56,607 nt of DNA. It comes from Gemmatimonadota bacterium. Its GTDB lineage: Bacteria; Gemmatimonadota; Gemmatimonadetes; Longimicrobiales; Gaopeijiaceae. The stretch's first letter is position 1; every line of letters starts with the position of its first letter. This document shows positions 1 through 13,482 of the stretch, piece after piece. Both the position numbers and the translations under genes were made by a program. The stretch is from NCBI GenBank assembly GCA_028874985.1, contig JAPPGI010000201.1, positions 1 to 56,607 on the forward strand, written 5' to 3'. Below the pieces are notes generated by a model that was not told where the DNA came from, did not search any database, and saw only the letters and a list, made by a program, of their open reading frames with translations.

Positions 1-70
1 CGCCGTAAACACCGGGGCGGCCGACCGTCCGAACGAAGGCGGCGGTGAGCGTCCTGGGTCGCTTCGTCAT
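1..70 (-). CDS. Tyrosine-recombinase integrase, N-terminal fragment (runs off the left edge)
   Basis: Reading leftward from an ATG at 70, the first 23 codons give MTKRPRTLTAAFVRTVGRPG followed by VYG. From memory this matches the start of the Arm DNA-binding (DUF4102-type) domain of many tyrosine-recombinase integrases, where a Leu-Thr-Ala-x-Phe stretch is followed by an Arg-Pro-Gly-x-Tyr-Gly turn. A good Shine-Dalgarno, GGAAGGA at 83-77, lies 6 bases before the ATG. The catalytic domain is outside the window, so activity cannot be judged. It lies head-to-head with a gene that has lost its own 5' end, which suggests it marks one edge of an integrated element. The call rests on a short match and is moderately sure. 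Confidence 0.6.
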   Translation of the reverse strand, partial: MTKRPRTLTAAFVRTVGRPGVYG

Positions 71-251
71 GCGGGTTCCTTCCGTGGTTGTGTATCACAT
101 GACAAATCACTCTACAAGGAAGAATACACGGGATGTCGGCGGACGGCAAGGGACGATGCGACTCGGATGTGTTCTTGGAAGTATCTGTCTAATAACGTGT
201 TATGGATGACATGATGTACTCTTTTGGACTGCACGGGACATATGCTATCTA
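71..251. other. Low-GC junction between integrase and truncated protease gene
   Basis: This stretch holds no coding region I can support. From about 85 to 250 it is visibly richer in A and T than the rest of the window. It separates the integrase start (70) from the point near 252 where leucine-rich-repeat coding sequence begins abruptly. That is what one expects at an attachment site or recombination scar. I found no tRNA gene and no direct repeat with the right-hand integrase region, so the exact site is unknown. Confidence 0.4.
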
Positions 252-335
252 GTTCCGCCCGAACTCGGGAATCTCGCCTCCCTTGAAAGTCTCGTCCTGT
301 CCGGAAACGAGCTGTCGGGGAACATTCCGCCGACG

Positions 336-2756
336 TTGGGCGACCTGTCGAACCTCGTGCGCCTCAGTCTGTACGGCAACAACCTGTCAGGAACGATTCC
401 TGCCGAACTCGGCAACCTGTCCAGCGTGGTCGATTTCTGGCTCAGCGAGAACCAGCTGTCCGGTTTCCTGCCGGCCGAGCTGGGAAAGCTGTCCGCCGTC
501 GAGGATTTCGGAGTCCAGAACAACCGCCTCAGCGGCCGCATCCCTCCGGAGTTCGGCCGGATGTCGTCGCTGGTCAAGTTGGCGCTCCACAACAACAACC
601 TGTCCGGCACCCTCCCTCCCGAACTCGGCGAGCTGGGCAACCTGAGCGACCTGCGAGTGTACGGCAATCCCGATCTCGAGGGACTTCTGCCGAGGAGCTT
701 CATGAACCTCGGACTCACCTATCTCGACATCGGCAGCACGGACGTGTGTCCGCAACTGGACGACATCTTCCAGGAGTGGCTGCGCCACGTCCCGAGGGCG
801 TACGGCCTGATCTGCCCCACGACCCTGGTCGAACGGTTCGCGCTGTCCGAACTCCATGCCGCCACCAGCGGGGACTTCTGGTCCGACAACAGCGGCTGGA
901 ACAGCGACGCACCGGTCGGCGACTGGTACGGGGTGACCGTGGGAGACTCGCTGGTGGTGCGGCTCGATCTCCCCGACAACGGGCTGGAGGGACCGCTGCC
1001 TCCCGAAATCGCCAACCTGAGAGAGCTGGAGACGTTCGACCTCTCCGACAACCTGCTGAGTGCGGGGTTTCCCGACGCGGTCGTCACCATGGACGCGCTG
1101 GACACGATCAGGCTCGGCGGCAACGAGGACATGGAGGGCCCGTTTCCCTTCGGCATGATCGACATGGAGGAGCTCCGGGCGCTGCAGTACGCGGAGACCG
1201 GCCTGTGCGCCTCTCCGTCGGGGACCTTCCAGGAATGGATCGACGGGCTCGACGTCGCCGATGGCTCAACTTGCCGGAGGGCGGACTCGGTCAGGCTGTC
1301 GCTGCCGATCGTCTACCTCACGCAGGCCATCCAGAGGCCGAAGGGCGACCTCCCGCTCCTCTCGAACCGGGCGGCGCTGCTCCGTGTCTTCCTGGTCGGC
1401 GACAAGGACAACGCCTTCTTCGAACCGGAGGTCTTCGCGACCTTCACACGCGACGGCGGGGAGGTCCACCGCGCGGTGATGGCGAGCGAGCAGGACCGCA
1501 TCCCCACCCTCGCGGACGAAGGCAGCCTCGTCAGGTCCTACAACGCCCTGATCCCCGCCAGGCATATCGTGGAGGGCACCGAGCTGGTCGTGGTGGCCGA
1601 CAGCGCCGGGATCATACCGCGCGCCGCGGGCAGCCGGACGCGCTTCCCCGAGACGGGCTCCGCCTCGCTCGACGTGATCGACGTGCCGCCCATGGAGCTG
1701 ACCGTGGTACCCGTCCTGGAGGCCGAGGACCCCGACTCGGGGGTGTTCGACTGGACCGACGGCATCGACGAAGACAGCCGGCAGGTGAGCCAGCTGAGAA
1801 ACTCGTTCCCGTTCTCGGAGTTCAGCGCCACGGACCGGGAGGCGTACGTCACCTCGCTCGACCTCACCGAAAGTAGCGGCCAGTGGAACCTGGTCCTGGA
1901 GCTCGAGCGGGTGCGCAGGGACGAGGAGGCCACGGGGTACTGGTACGGAGCCGCACTCAGCAGGAACGGGTACGTGCGCGGGGTTGCGCGGCTCAACGGA
2001 TGGGTGAGCATGGGCAAGCCGGAGGACGCGGAGCTGGCACACGAAGTGGGGCACAACCTCGATCTGCGCCACGCACCGTGCGGCGGCGCGGGCGGTGTGG
2101 ACCCCGACTTCCCATATCCGACCGGGATGATCGGGATGTGGGGGTACGACTCCCGCGAAGGTCACGTCCTGTCCCCGCGGCGCACCCCCGACGTCATGGG
2201 GTACTGCTACCGCGGGGAGCGGACATCCTGGCTGAGCGACTACTATTTCGAGAAGGTGATCGAGGCGCGGGAGGAGAAGGAGGGCGGGGAGAAGCGAATG
2301 GGCGGCGCGGGACCCGGGGGGCGGATGCTCGTGCTGTGGGGCGGGGTGGTGGACGGCGAGCCGCGGATCGAGCCGGTGCACCGGATGTACACGTCCCCGA
2401 TGCTTCCGGACGAGGCCGGGCCCTACACTCTGGAGGGGATCGCCGGCGGCGGAGGCATCGAGTTCTCCCTGTCGTTCACGCCGGGCGAGGACGTGTACGG
2501 CAACAAGTACTTCCTGTTCGCCATCCCCATCGAGGAGGACTGGCAGGACACGCTCGACCGGATCACCCTGACGGGTCCCGAGGGTGCGGTGACGGTGGAT
2601 TCCGGTGACCGCCGCGCGATCACGGTGGTGACCGATCCGGCAACGGGACGCATCCTGCGGGACTGGGACCGGGCGCTGCCGGGCGCGCTGGGCGACGCGG
2701 ACGGGCTGGAGGTGGTGACTACGACGGGAATCCTGGAGGCGGTGCGGCTGCGCTGA
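336..2756 (+). CDS. Leucine-rich-repeat protein with C-terminal metzincin-type zinc metalloprotease domain, 5'-truncated
   Basis: Residues 1-300 (from the TTG at 336) are leucine-rich repeats of the LxxNxLSGxIPxELGxL type. A middle beta-rich region follows, then a protease domain with the zinc motif HEVGHNLDLRH at about residues 569-579 and a downstream VMGYC Met-turn near 621. HExxHxxxxxH plus a Met-turn defines metzincins; it most resembles M66/pappalysin-like secreted bacterial proteases. The last ~130 residues match the C-terminus of the protein at 36127-37944. The frame is open back to 210 and LRR sequence is already present at 252, but there is no ATG, GTG or TTG before 336 and no signal peptide. 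The gene therefore seems to have lost its 5' end at the integrase junction and may be a pseudogene. A secreted product would need the missing signal. Confidence 0.72.
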   Translation: MGDLSNLVRLSLYGNNLSGTIPAELGNLSSVVDFWLSENQLSGFLPAELGKLSAVEDFGVQNNRLSGRIPPEFGRMSSLVKLALHNNNLSGTLPPELGELGNLSDLRVYGNPDLEGLLPRSFMNLGLTYLDIGSTDVCPQLDDIFQEWLRHVPRAYGLICPTTLVERFALSELHAATSGDFWSDNSGWNSDAPVGDWYGVTVGDSLVVRLDLPDNGLEGPLPPEIANLRELETFDLSDNLLSAGFPDAVVTMDALDTIRLGGNEDMEGPFPFGMIDMEELRALQYAETGLCASPSGTFQEWIDGLDVADGSTCRRADSVRLSLPIVYLTQAIQRPKGDLPLLSNRAALLRVFLVGDKDNAFFEPEVFATFTRDGGEVHRAVMASEQDRIPTLADEGSLVRSYNALIPARHIVEGTELVVVADSAGIIPRAAGSRTRFPETGSASLDVIDVPPMELTVVPVLEAEDPDSGVFDWTDGIDEDSRQVSQLRNSFPFSEFSATDREAYVTSLDLTESSGQWNLVLELERVRRDEEATGYWYGAALSRNGYVRGVARLNGWVSMGKPEDAELAHEVGHNLDLRHAPCGGAGGVDPDFPYPTGMIGMWGYDSREGHVLSPRRTPDVMGYCYRGERTSWLSDYYFEKVIEAREEKEGGEKRMGGAGPGGRMLVLWGGVVDGEPRIEPVHRMYTSPMLPDEAGPYTLEGIAGGGGIEFSLSFTPGEDVYGNKYFLFAIPIEEDWQDTLDRITLTGPEGAVTVDSGDRRAITVVTDPATGRILRDWDRALPGALGDADGLEVVTTTGILEAVRLR

Positions 2757-2783
2757 TCACGGCGGATCGTGGACTCGGCCTCG

Positions 2784-5675
<2,892 letters not shown>

Positions 5676-5679
5676 GGGT

Positions 5680-8600
5680 TCAGTACCCCCACTCGCGGAA
5701 GATCTGGAGGCCCCAGATGCGCGCCAGCTCCAGGGACAGGTCGCCGAGTCCCCGGTACCGCTGCCTCGTGCACCGGCCCTCCAGGAAGCCTTCCAGCGTC
5801 ACGTCCCCGGGCATCTCCACCTCGACCCGCACCCCCCCGCTGCCCACCGGCAGAGTGGGGTCGGCGCAGAAGCCGCGCTGGTAGACACCGGTGAGGAAGA
5901 CTCTCTCCCAAACGTACCAGCCCAGCTCCACCTGCAGCGACGACGCCCCGAAGGCCGCGTTGGCCTGGCTCTGGTCCGCCTGCGAAACGGACAGGTGGTC
6001 GAGGTCCAGTTCCTGGGCCAGGAGGTAGCCCACCTGATTCACGAACTGACCCACAAGCAGATCCCGCCCCGCGCCGACCGATGCCGCCCCGCCCTCGCCG
6101 ATCAGCGCCGAAGTGGGACGGCCGAAGAGGATGTAGCCGTACAGGTCGGCCTCCGAGATCGCGTACTCCGAATCGCTGGAGAGGGAGAGATGGGGGGTCA
6201 GGAGCGTGCCCGAGATGTCGGCCGTGATGACCAGCGGCTCACCTTCGCGCGTGCGCAGGCGGTTCTCGGCGGACACCGAGATGCCGGGATTGAAGCCGGG
6301 CGTGCCCACGAACCGAAAGGACCCGTCGGTCATGCGGAAGGTTCGCGGACCCAGGCTGTAGTTGCCCCGCACGACCTCGACATCCCCCTGCACGATCAGC
6401 TCGCCCCTCTGGCGGTCGAAGGTGACCGTCAGATCGCCCTCGGTCTCCACATTCATCTCGCGGGATCTGAGCCAGTTGCCCGGACCCACGTGAAGGTCCA
6501 CCAGAACACGCAGGTTCTGCAGGAACGGGTTGGGAGCCCGCAGCGCCGCCCCCACCTCGCCTCCTCCGTCGCCCGACCCGATCTGAACGGTTGCCGCGCT
6601 GAACAGCGCCGGGTCGTAGAAGTCGATCCTTTCGGCGGCGCGCTGGAACTCCTCGAGGAACACCGTTCCGTCGTTCACCTCCACCCGTCCTTCGACAAGC
6701 GGGTAGTTGAACGACCCGGTCAGCGTGATCGAGTCGCCGGACACGGCCACCACCATGTCGGGGCGGTCCACCACCTCGAATTCGCGCGGCCAGAAGGCCA
6801 GGTCCAGGGGCAGGATCTCGGCCTGGCCGATGTCAGCCGTTCCCTTCACCTGCATGGTCCCCGCTCCGGACCTGGCCGTGCCCTCGAGGGCAATGATCCC
6901 TTCAGGACCGACCCAGGCGTCGACATACACGGAAGAGAGCCGGATGCCGAGGGCTTCCAGGTATCCGGAGGCGTTCTCCAGACGCAGGTTCCCTTCAGCC
7001 TGCGGAGCTGATCTTGTCCCGGCTATCGTGACAACCCCGGAGACGGTGCCGCCGACCTCATCGAGATCGGTGAGAGCAGGCAGGACCATGGCGGCCGGGA
7101 AGGCGTCGGCCACGACTTCGATGCGGCGGGGCTCGTCGGGAATCCGATCCTCCACCCCTGTGAGCCGGAGATCCATTGGAACCGCGCCGTCAAAACGCAA
7201 CGAGCGCCGGTCACCGGACCATGTCTCGACCCGGCTGGCCAGGATGCCGTCGGCGTAGTCACCCGTAGCGACCATGCTGTCGAAGCGGAGCGTCGGGTTC
7301 ACGGCCCCGTCCACGCGCAGCAAACCCTGCCACACGGGGTTCGCGGCCGTCCCGGACCCGGACAGGGCCGCAGAAACCACCCCGGTCAGCGGTTCGTCGA
7401 GCTGCAGCACCCGGGCCACCATGGCGAGATCGAGGTCGGCCAGCCGCAGTTCGAAGTCGGAATCGCCCTGGCCACGCGCCAGGCGCCCGTCCGCGAACAG
7501 GCGCAAGCCCGCGGTGCCGGGCCGGATCAGGCCGAAGTCGTTGACGACCACCGAATCGGCGTCCCACTCCAAGCTGGCGGGCCCCTGCAGGTTCCAGCGT
7601 CGGTCCGGGAAGACCAGAGTGAGGCGGTCCAGATCGATCCGGCCCCCGCCGTCGTCCAGGCTCACCACGGCCTGCGCTTCGTAGGTCTCGCGCGGCGACC
7701 GTCTCACCACTGCGCGCAGCCGACCCCCCTCACCCAGCTCGAACCGGCCGTCGAGGCGTCCGGACCGGAACTCCCGGCCCGAGACCACCACCGAATCGCC
7801 GTCCATTTCTCCTTCCAGCACGATCCCCGCCGGGGACGCGGCCGCCGTGTCCGCGCCCACCAGGCTCAGGCCGGTCGCCGCAGCGCGGACATTCACCGCC
7901 CCGGCCGCGCTAAGACCGTACTCCAGGTCCCCAAGGGCGACGACCGCCTCCGCCCAGAGGTCGCGCAGGCCGCCCTCCAGGCGGATCTTGCCGTCGACGG
8001 TGCCGTCGAAGCGGACCTCGTCCACCGTCGGGAAGGTGTCGGGATCCGCGCCGGCGAACTCCAAGCGCTCCCGGTCGATGGGTGACAGCTCGTCCCACGC
8101 GACCAGGTTGCCGCTCATGAAAACGGGGCGCAGCGACCGGATCGACGGTGACGACACGGACAGGTTGACCCCGCTGCCGGTCACTCCGGAGGCCACCCCC
8201 AGAGTTCCTCTCCGTCCTTCCACCACGATCCCTCCCGCCTCGGTGTGAAGGCTCGTGAGGTGCATGAGCCCGTCGTCATCCACCCACACGCTCACCGCGG
8301 CGGTGTCCACGCGGAGCGGACCGACGCGCGAGGCTCCGGCGGCAAGGGCCAGGGCGCCGCGTACGGACTCGAGGTCCAGACCTCGTCCGCTCACGTGTGC
8401 CCGCCCCGAGACAACCGTGGAGTCGGGCAGCCCGCCGAGCAGTTGTGCGAGCTGGAAGTCCTCGCCCCAGACGGTCAGCTGATACCCTGCCGCCAGGTCG
8501 CGCCCGTTGATCCGGCCGTTCGCCGACAGCGGGCCCGCGGGCGTTTCCAGTTCCGCGGCGAAGCCGAGTTGTTCGAGGGAGCCGTTCACGGACAACGAGC

Positions 8601-10176
8601 CGCTGATCGAGCCGCTCATCGGGAAGTCGGGCCAGCGCCGGCGGATCGTCGACAGGGACAGGGGGCTCAAGGTGGCGTCGACCTCGATCACGGAGATCGC
8701 CGTATCGCCGTACACGGTCCCCGCCACCATGAGCGTGTTGCCGGGTCCCGGGCCCAGGAAGTGGTTCGCCGCGATCCGTACGGCCATGCCGGTGCCGAGT
8801 TCGCCGTCGGCCCGAAGGACGAGGTCACCTTCCCCACCCCACGGGACACCGGGGGCGAAGAACTCCAGAAGAGTGTAGTCGAGTTCGGCGAACTCGATCT
8901 CCATTCCCTCGAACGAACGGACCCCCAACACCGTCCCCCCGCCGGTCGCGCGGGCCCGGACCGTCCGGGAGGTGCCGTCGAACAGAGTCAGGCCGCCCGA
9001 TACCCGAAGGCGTCCCGGTGCGCCTTCGAGGCGGATGTCGCCCGACACGGCTCCGGCGAAGGGCGGAGTTTCCGGCAGCCAGCGCTCGATCTCCGCCGTG
9101 GCCAACATCCGCGGACCGACACGCAGACCGCGGAAGCTCACCCGGTCGGTGATGGAGACGCCGCCGGAGAGGGCGAGGCTCCCCGAACTCACGTCCACCT
9201 CGGCCTTCGCAACGTCGACGTGTACATCGTCGCCCTTGATGGCGACGCGCACGCCGCCGCGGGCGACGCCGGAATCGAGCCGCTCGTCCAGCCAGACCAG
9301 GTCCGCCAGCGAGAGCCGGCTCACGTCGAGGTCGAAGACGGCGAGCCACGGGTCGTCGCTCATGTGGACCCGCATGCGGCCGCTCCCTTCGGACCCGGGC
9401 AGGCGGAAGCGCTCCGCCCGCACCACGATGTGGTCCGCGCCCACTTCGACCTCGCCCCGCAGGCCGGACAGATCCAGCCGGCCGGCCGGTCCCATCGGAT
9501 ACGACAAGGCCACGTCGTTCATCTCGGCCGCCAGATCGACTTCGCGGCTCGGTCCGATGTCGACCCGCGCGAAGTCCGCTTCGACGCCCTCCACCCGTTC
9601 CTCGGCACCTCCGGTGTCACGCATGATCACGGTGCCGTCGTGAACGCTGGCGCCGCGGATCCGGAACAGGGGCGAATCGGCCTCATCCGGCGGCCGGACC
9701 GCAGTGTCCCCGGGCGCCTCCATCCCCGTCCCCTTGAGGAGTCCGGCGAGCGTCACCGGGTGGCCGGGTTCGGGCTCGAGGTGTACCACGGGGGACCAGA
9801 CGTTCAGGTCGGCGATTGCCGGGGGCCCCCCGAAGAGCTGCGCAACCGAGTAGCGGGCCCGCATCGAGTCGGCCACCAGAACGGGGCGGCCGAGGCTGTC
9901 GCTGAGTTCGACATCGTACAGGGTGGCGCCGGCCAGGAGGCCGCCCGGGCCCATCGACCCGACCCGGAGCGTGCCGTTCAGCGAAGGACGCAGCCGCTCC
10001 AGCGCCAACGCGAGGGAGAACTCGCGTCCCGCGGTCGTGTGACTGATCACCATGGCGGCCGCGACGCCCATCGCCACGAGCCCGCCGGCCGCGACGACGG
10101 TGCACTTCAGAAGCGTGAGCAGCCGCCCGCGGGGCGCGGCAGCATCGCCGCCGGAGTGCTTCGAGGACTTGCACAC
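5680..10176 (-). CDS. tamB: TamB-like translocation/assembly module protein (DUF490)
   Basis: This 1498-residue protein has one hydrophobic segment near residues 20-42 that would anchor it in the inner membrane. A very long periplasmic region of beta-strand repeats follows, and the C-terminal ~350 residues match the TamB/DUF490 domain (conserved stretches around [19 protein letters not shown] and [15 protein letters not shown]). In proteobacteria TamB works with the Omp85 protein TamA in outer-membrane protein and phospholipid transport. Here an Omp85 gene ends three bases upstream, so the pair is intact. The start is a GTG at 10176. Its length is somewhat above the roughly 1260 residues of E. 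coli TamB, consistent with a long periplasm-spanning groove. The pair is probably co-translated. Confidence 0.9.
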   Translation of the reverse strand: MCKSSKHSGGDAAAPRGRLLTLLKCTVVAAGGLVAMGVAAAMVISHTTAGREFSLALALERLRPSLNGTLRVGSMGPGGLLAGATLYDVELSDSLGRPVLVADSMRARYSVAQLFGGPPAIADLNVWSPVVHLEPEPGHPVTLAGLLKGTGMEAPGDTAVRPPDEADSPLFRIRGASVHDGTVIMRDTGGAEERVEGVEADFARVDIGPSREVDLAAEMNDVALSYPMGPAGRLDLSGLRGEVEVGADHIVVRAERFRLPGSEGSGRMRVHMSDDPWLAVFDLDVSRLSLADLVWLDERLDSGVARGGVRVAIKGDDVHVDVAKAEVDVSSGSLALSGGVSITDRVSFRGLRVGPRMLATAEIERWLPETPPFAGAVSGDIRLEGAPGRLRVSGGLTLFDGTSRTVRARATGGGTVLGVRSFEGMEIEFAELDYTLLEFFAPGVPWGGEGDLVLRADGELGTGMAVRIAANHFLGPGPGNTLMVAGTVYGDTAISVIEVDATLSPLSLSTIRRRWPDFPMSGSISGSLSVNGSLEQLGFAAELETPAGPLSANGRINGRDLAAGYQLTVWGEDFQLAQLLGGLPDSTVVSGRAHVSGRGLDLESVRGALALAAGASRVGPLRVDTAAVSVWVDDDGLMHLTSLHTEAGGIVVEGRRGTLGVASGVTGSGVNLSVSSPSIRSLRPVFMSGNLVAWDELSPIDRERLEFAGADPDTFPTVDEVRFDGTVDGKIRLEGGLRDLWAEAVVALGDLEYGLSAAGAVNVRAAATGLSLVGADTAAASPAGIVLEGEMDGDSVVVSGREFRSGRLDGRFELGEGGRLRAVVRRSPRETYEAQAVVSLDDGGGRIDLDRLTLVFPDRRWNLQGPASLEWDADSVVVNDFGLIRPGTAGLRLFADGRLARGQGDSDFELRLADLDLAMVARVLQLDEPLTGVVSAALSGSGTAANPVWQGLLRVDGAVNPTLRFDSMVATGDYADGILASRVETWSGDRRSLRFDGAVPMDLRLTGVEDRIPDEPRRIEVVADAFPAAMVLPALTDLDEVGGTVSGVVTIAGTRSAPQAEGNLRLENASGYLEALGIRLSSVYVDAWVGPEGIIALEGTARSGAGTMQVKGTADIGQAEILPLDLAFWPREFEVVDRPDMVVAVSGDSITLTGSFNYPLVEGRVEVNDGTVFLEEFQRAAERIDFYDPALFSAATVQIGSGDGGGEVGAALRAPNPFLQNLRVLVDLHVGPGNWLRSREMNVETEGDLTVTFDRQRGELIVQGDVEVVRGNYSLGPRTFRMTDGSFRFVGTPGFNPGISVSAENRLRTREGEPLVITADISGTLLTPHLSLSSDSEYAISEADLYGYILFGRPTSALIGEGGAASVGAGRDLLVGQFVNQVGYLLAQELDLDHLSVSQADQSQANAAFGASSLQVELGWYVWERVFLTGVYQRGFCADPTLPVGSGGVRVEVEMPGDVTLEGFLEGRCTRQRYRGLGDLSLELARIWGLQIFREWGY

Positions 10177-10179
10177 GGG

Positions 10180-12468
10180 TCAAAACGCCTGGCCGATGGA
10201 GAAGTGGAGCTGGAAGCGCCGCAGCGAGAATCCGGCGTCGTCGCCGAAGAGGACCGGCGGGTCCAGCAGCGCGAGGTCATCGGAGACGACCCAGTCGAGG
10301 AACTCCCCGGAGCCGTCCCCGCCCCCAGCGTATATCCGGTCCGACTCGGAGTCCCTTGCGGGATCGAAGGGGCGGATCTGCGAAGTCACCACCGGCAGCG
10401 GCTCCCGGCCGCGGAACGAGTACGCGACATCCAGGCGGATGGGACCGAACAGGGTGTTGTAGCGGACGCCCACGCCCGGCGCCAGCTCGAGGTTGTCGAG
10501 CGAGATACTCCGGGGCCACACCTGGCCGACATCCACGAAGGCCGCCCCACCCCAAATGCCGCCGGTCGGCTGGAAGCGAAGTTCGGCGCTCGCCTCGACG
10601 GTGGCCAGGCCGCCAACCGGCCTCACCTGGAAGAGGTCGGATCCGGCCAGCGGCGCGGCGTCGCAGGTGAGGTCGCGAACCGTGGCCGGCAGACAGGCGG
10701 GCTCCCCCGAGGCACCGCGTCGTCTGAGCAACTCCTCGACGGCGATCGACAGACTGCGCGGGCCCAGCGTACTCTGCGCGAAGCCGCGGACGCTGTTCGC
10801 TCCTCCGCCGTAGAAGCGTTTCTCCGATGGTACGATCTCCGAGGCCCCACCCTCCGTCGTCGACAGTTCGCCTACGAAACCTCCGGGACTGAGGCTGCCC
10901 GCCCGGATGCGGACCGCGAGCACCGTGTGGCGGTCGATCTCCCGGTAGAAGCTGGCGTCAGCGAGGGTCCGCACGTAGGAGTAGTCGGACCCCGTGACCA
11001 CATCCGCCCACTCCAGGTCCACAAGGGCACGGAATCCGCGGGTCGGGTTGAAGAGGTCGTCGGTCACGTCCCGGTTGATGGACAGGCCCGCGGGGGCCAC
11101 CCACCTCGTTCCGGAGAGCACTTCGATGTCGTCGGGAGTGCAGGCGAGAAAGGTCGCGCAGAGGGTGACCTCGGCGGCGTCCAGCCGGTTGAGCTGAGGA
11201 CGGAACCGCAAGTTGGTAAACGAGTTGCCGCCCAGAGCACGGCTCAGGCCCAACTCCAGCCCGCGGGCGTCACGCACGAAGATGTTCTTGAGCGACTGGC
11301 GCTCGGCGAAGAGTCCGATCGAGAGGCTGGTCCGGCGGGACACGAACGCGGGTTGGTTGAAGTCCACGCGGGCGAGCCAGTTGACGCGTCCGTAGTCACC
11401 GGTCCCCGCCTGGGCACACAGGAACGTGGACTGAAGCGAGGAGGCCAGGAGGTTCGAGACCCGCGCCTGCGCCCGGAGAATCCGCCCGCCGCCAAAGAAG
11501 TTCCGGCTCGTCCAGCGCCCCTCGAAGTTGATGCACTCGGCGCTGTTGAACCCCCCTTCGGCGCGCACCCGGCGCAGATCCCCCTCCACGACCGCCACGC
11601 GGATCGGAATGACCGAATCCGTCTCGATGCGCGCGGTGTCCCGCTGCACCACCGCCCGTGCCACGATGTCGAGCTCGTACAGATTGCGCTGCGCTTCGCG
11701 AAGCAGGCGCTCGCTGTAGAGCTGGCCCTCGCGGAAGGGAAGACGCTCCACAATGACGCCCCTGTCGAGCAGCTCGTTGTCGGTCACCCTTACAGGCCCG
11801 AAGGTGCCGCGGGGCCCGAGCTCCACCCGGTAGCTCACGAAGGCCGTGTCACTCCCCGTGGCCCGGCGGAAGCCCTCGAAGACCTCGGCCGAAGCGTACC
11901 CCGCGTTGCGCAGCCGCAGCGTCAGCGTATCGGTGGTTTCCAGGAGAAGCAGCGGGCTCAGCGGATCCCCCACCCCGAACGGAAGCGCGTCCTCCAGTTC
12001 CAGTTCCGGTGGTACGGGGTCTCCCTCCAGGGTGACCGCCCCCACCCAATAGGGGAGTCCTTCGCGGATCCGAAAGGTCACGGCCGCGGTTCCGTTGTCG
12101 CGGGGCTCCACCTCCGGTTCGACCTCGGCCGTGCGGAAGCCGTGGGCCTGGTACAGGATGCGCAGGTTCTGCGCGTCGACGGCCAGGGTGCGCCGGCTCA
12201 GGTAGGCGCGATCCCGCCCCCAGTCGATACCGAGTGCGCAGGTGACGGCCAGGAGGCGGGGACATTTCGATGCGTGCGTAAGGACCGCCCGCCGCAGCTC
12301 CGCGTCGGAGAAGGTCCGGTTGCCCGCGAACGCCACGGAGACGATCTCCTCGCGGACGGTCTGGGCCGCAAGGTCGGCGGTCGTGAGAATCCCGCACAGG
12401 ACAACCGCCAACGCGACGGCCGGGACCACCGCTTGCTCGCGTCTGTACCGGTTGTGCGCCGTCTTCAC
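10180..12468 (-). CDS. tamA: Omp85/BamA-superfamily outer-membrane protein, TamA-like
   Basis: The protein has a signal peptide ending near TTADLAAQ, then POTRA domains over about the first 300 residues, starting with VREEIVSVAFAGNRTFSDAE. A C-terminal Omp85 (surface-antigen) beta-barrel ends in Phe (SIGQAF), the signature of an outer-membrane barrel. I chose the GTG at 12468 because it gives a normal signal peptide beginning MKTAHNRYRREQ. The frame is open to a TTG at 12546, but that start would overlap the preceding gene. Being directly followed by tamB argues for TamA rather than BamA. BamA itself is expected elsewhere in the genome. Function in outer-membrane protein insertion is inferred from family and neighbour. 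Confidence 0.86.
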   Translation of the reverse strand: MKTAHNRYRREQAVVPAVALAVVLCGILTTADLAAQTVREEIVSVAFAGNRTFSDAELRRAVLTHASKCPRLLAVTCALGIDWGRDRAYLSRRTLAVDAQNLRILYQAHGFRTAEVEPEVEPRDNGTAAVTFRIREGLPYWVGAVTLEGDPVPPELELEDALPFGVGDPLSPLLLLETTDTLTLRLRNAGYASAEVFEGFRRATGSDTAFVSYRVELGPRGTFGPVRVTDNELLDRGVIVERLPFREGQLYSERLLREAQRNLYELDIVARAVVQRDTARIETDSVIPIRVAVVEGDLRRVRAEGGFNSAECINFEGRWTSRNFFGGGRILRAQARVSNLLASSLQSTFLCAQAGTGDYGRVNWLARVDFNQPAFVSRRTSLSIGLFAERQSLKNIFVRDARGLELGLSRALGGNSFTNLRFRPQLNRLDAAEVTLCATFLACTPDDIEVLSGTRWVAPAGLSINRDVTDDLFNPTRGFRALVDLEWADVVTGSDYSYVRTLADASFYREIDRHTVLAVRIRAGSLSPGGFVGELSTTEGGASEIVPSEKRFYGGGANSVRGFAQSTLGPRSLSIAVEELLRRRGASGEPACLPATVRDLTCDAAPLAGSDLFQVRPVGGLATVEASAELRFQPTGGIWGGAAFVDVGQVWPRSISLDNLELAPGVGVRYNTLFGPIRLDVAYSFRGREPLPVVTSQIRPFDPARDSESDRIYAGGGDGSGEFLDWVVSDDLALLDPPVLFGDDAGFSLRRFQLHFSIGQAF

Positions 12469-12512
12469 CGCCAGGATAATCCCCTGATCCACCGATCCGC
12501 GCCAGGAAACCG

Positions 12513-13406
12513 CTACGGGGACGCCTCGGGGTATCGGCGCCCCCAACCCGGCAGAAAGTCCCCGGCGTCCCGCGAATATAGGTACACCTCGACATCGATG
12601 CCCGATTCCCCCACGCGAACGAGGTTGAAGGAGTTCTTCCCCAGCTCCCTCCCCCGGCCGCGGTCCGACGTGGCGGTCCCGGCCATCAGGATGGGGACGC
12701 CGGCCGCCGTGTCCGGGGATTCCACCGGGCCGCTCGAGGCCAGGTGCGTGCGGTGGATATGCCCGGAGAGCACCAGGTCCACGCCCCAGCGCGGCAGCCT
12801 TCGCAGGACGCGGTGGGCGCCGCGCAGCGGCGGGCCGTACACGCCGTCCGCGGGTTCCACCAGATTGTGATGAACGACCAGGATTCGCAGGGCGCCGGCG
12901 GGGGCCGCGGCGAAGGCCCTGTCCGCAAACGCGAACTGGCCGGCGCCGATGCGGCCGTTCACGATGGCCCGGCGAGGCGCGCAGGAATTGAGGGTCACGA
13001 AGCGGGCACCGCCGTGTGTCGCCCCCTCCTCCAGATCGATCACCGTGTCCAGCGCGCGGTCCATATGGCCGCGGTAGTTGCCGAATGGGATCACGAACCG
13101 CTCCCAGACGCGATAGAGGGGAACATCGTGGTTCCCCACCGTCACGATCAGCGGGTACGGTGCCAGAGCGTCCAGGAACACCCGCGCGGCCCGGAACTCC
13201 GCCGCCTTGGCCCGCATGGTGAGATCGCCCGAGACGACCACGGCGTCCGGGCGCTCACGATGCACGAAGCGCACCAGGGCCCCCGAGAGTTCGGGAAGGT
13301 GCGGCTTTCCGAAGTGAACGTCCGATGCGTGAAGGATGGTCACCTGGCAACGGGGTGCCCGGAAGCCCGCGGAAGAGAGGCTCCCGACATTTCCGTGAAA
13401 CGACAC
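12513..13406 (-). CDS. Calcineurin-like metallophosphoesterase
   Basis: The five conserved blocks of the metallophosphoesterase fold are present: ASDVHFG (DxH), SGDLT (GD), VGNHDVP (GNHD), LVVHHN and SGHIHRTHL (GHxH). These residues bind two metal ions. The protein is 297 residues from the GTG at 13406. A later GTG at 13343, starting VTILHASDVHFG, sits where family members normally begin and could be the true start. There is no signal peptide, so it is probably cytoplasmic. The substrate cannot be told from sequence; cAMP phosphodiesterases, UDP-diacylglucosamine hydrolases and nucleases share the fold. It lies between lgt and the tam genes, so an envelope-lipid role is possible but unproven. 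Confidence 0.85.
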   Translation of the reverse strand: MSFHGNVGSLSSAGFRAPRCQVTILHASDVHFGKPHLPELSGALVRFVHRERPDAVVVSGDLTMRAKAAEFRAARVFLDALAPYPLIVTVGNHDVPLYRVWERFVIPFGNYRGHMDRALDTVIDLEEGATHGGARFVTLNSCAPRRAIVNGRIGAGQFAFADRAFAAAPAGALRILVVHHNLVEPADGVYGPPLRGAHRVLRRLPRWGVDLVLSGHIHRTHLASSGPVESPDTAAGVPILMAGTATSDRGRGRELGKNSFNLVRVGESGIDVEVYLYSRDAGDFLPGWGRRYPEASP

Positions 13407-13482
13407 CGGTCGACGCGGCGCGTTTCAGCCCTGCGGGATGGCCGCCCGCGGCCATGGGGGATTCGAGCCACCATGCCGGGTT

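Noticed and set aside
8245-12870. A plus-strand open frame of about 1540 codons opposite tamB, tamA and the phosphoesterase gene
   Set aside because: It is rich in Arg, Gly, His and Pro with no domain, and mirrors genuine minus-strand genes; high GC removes stop codons from antisense frames.
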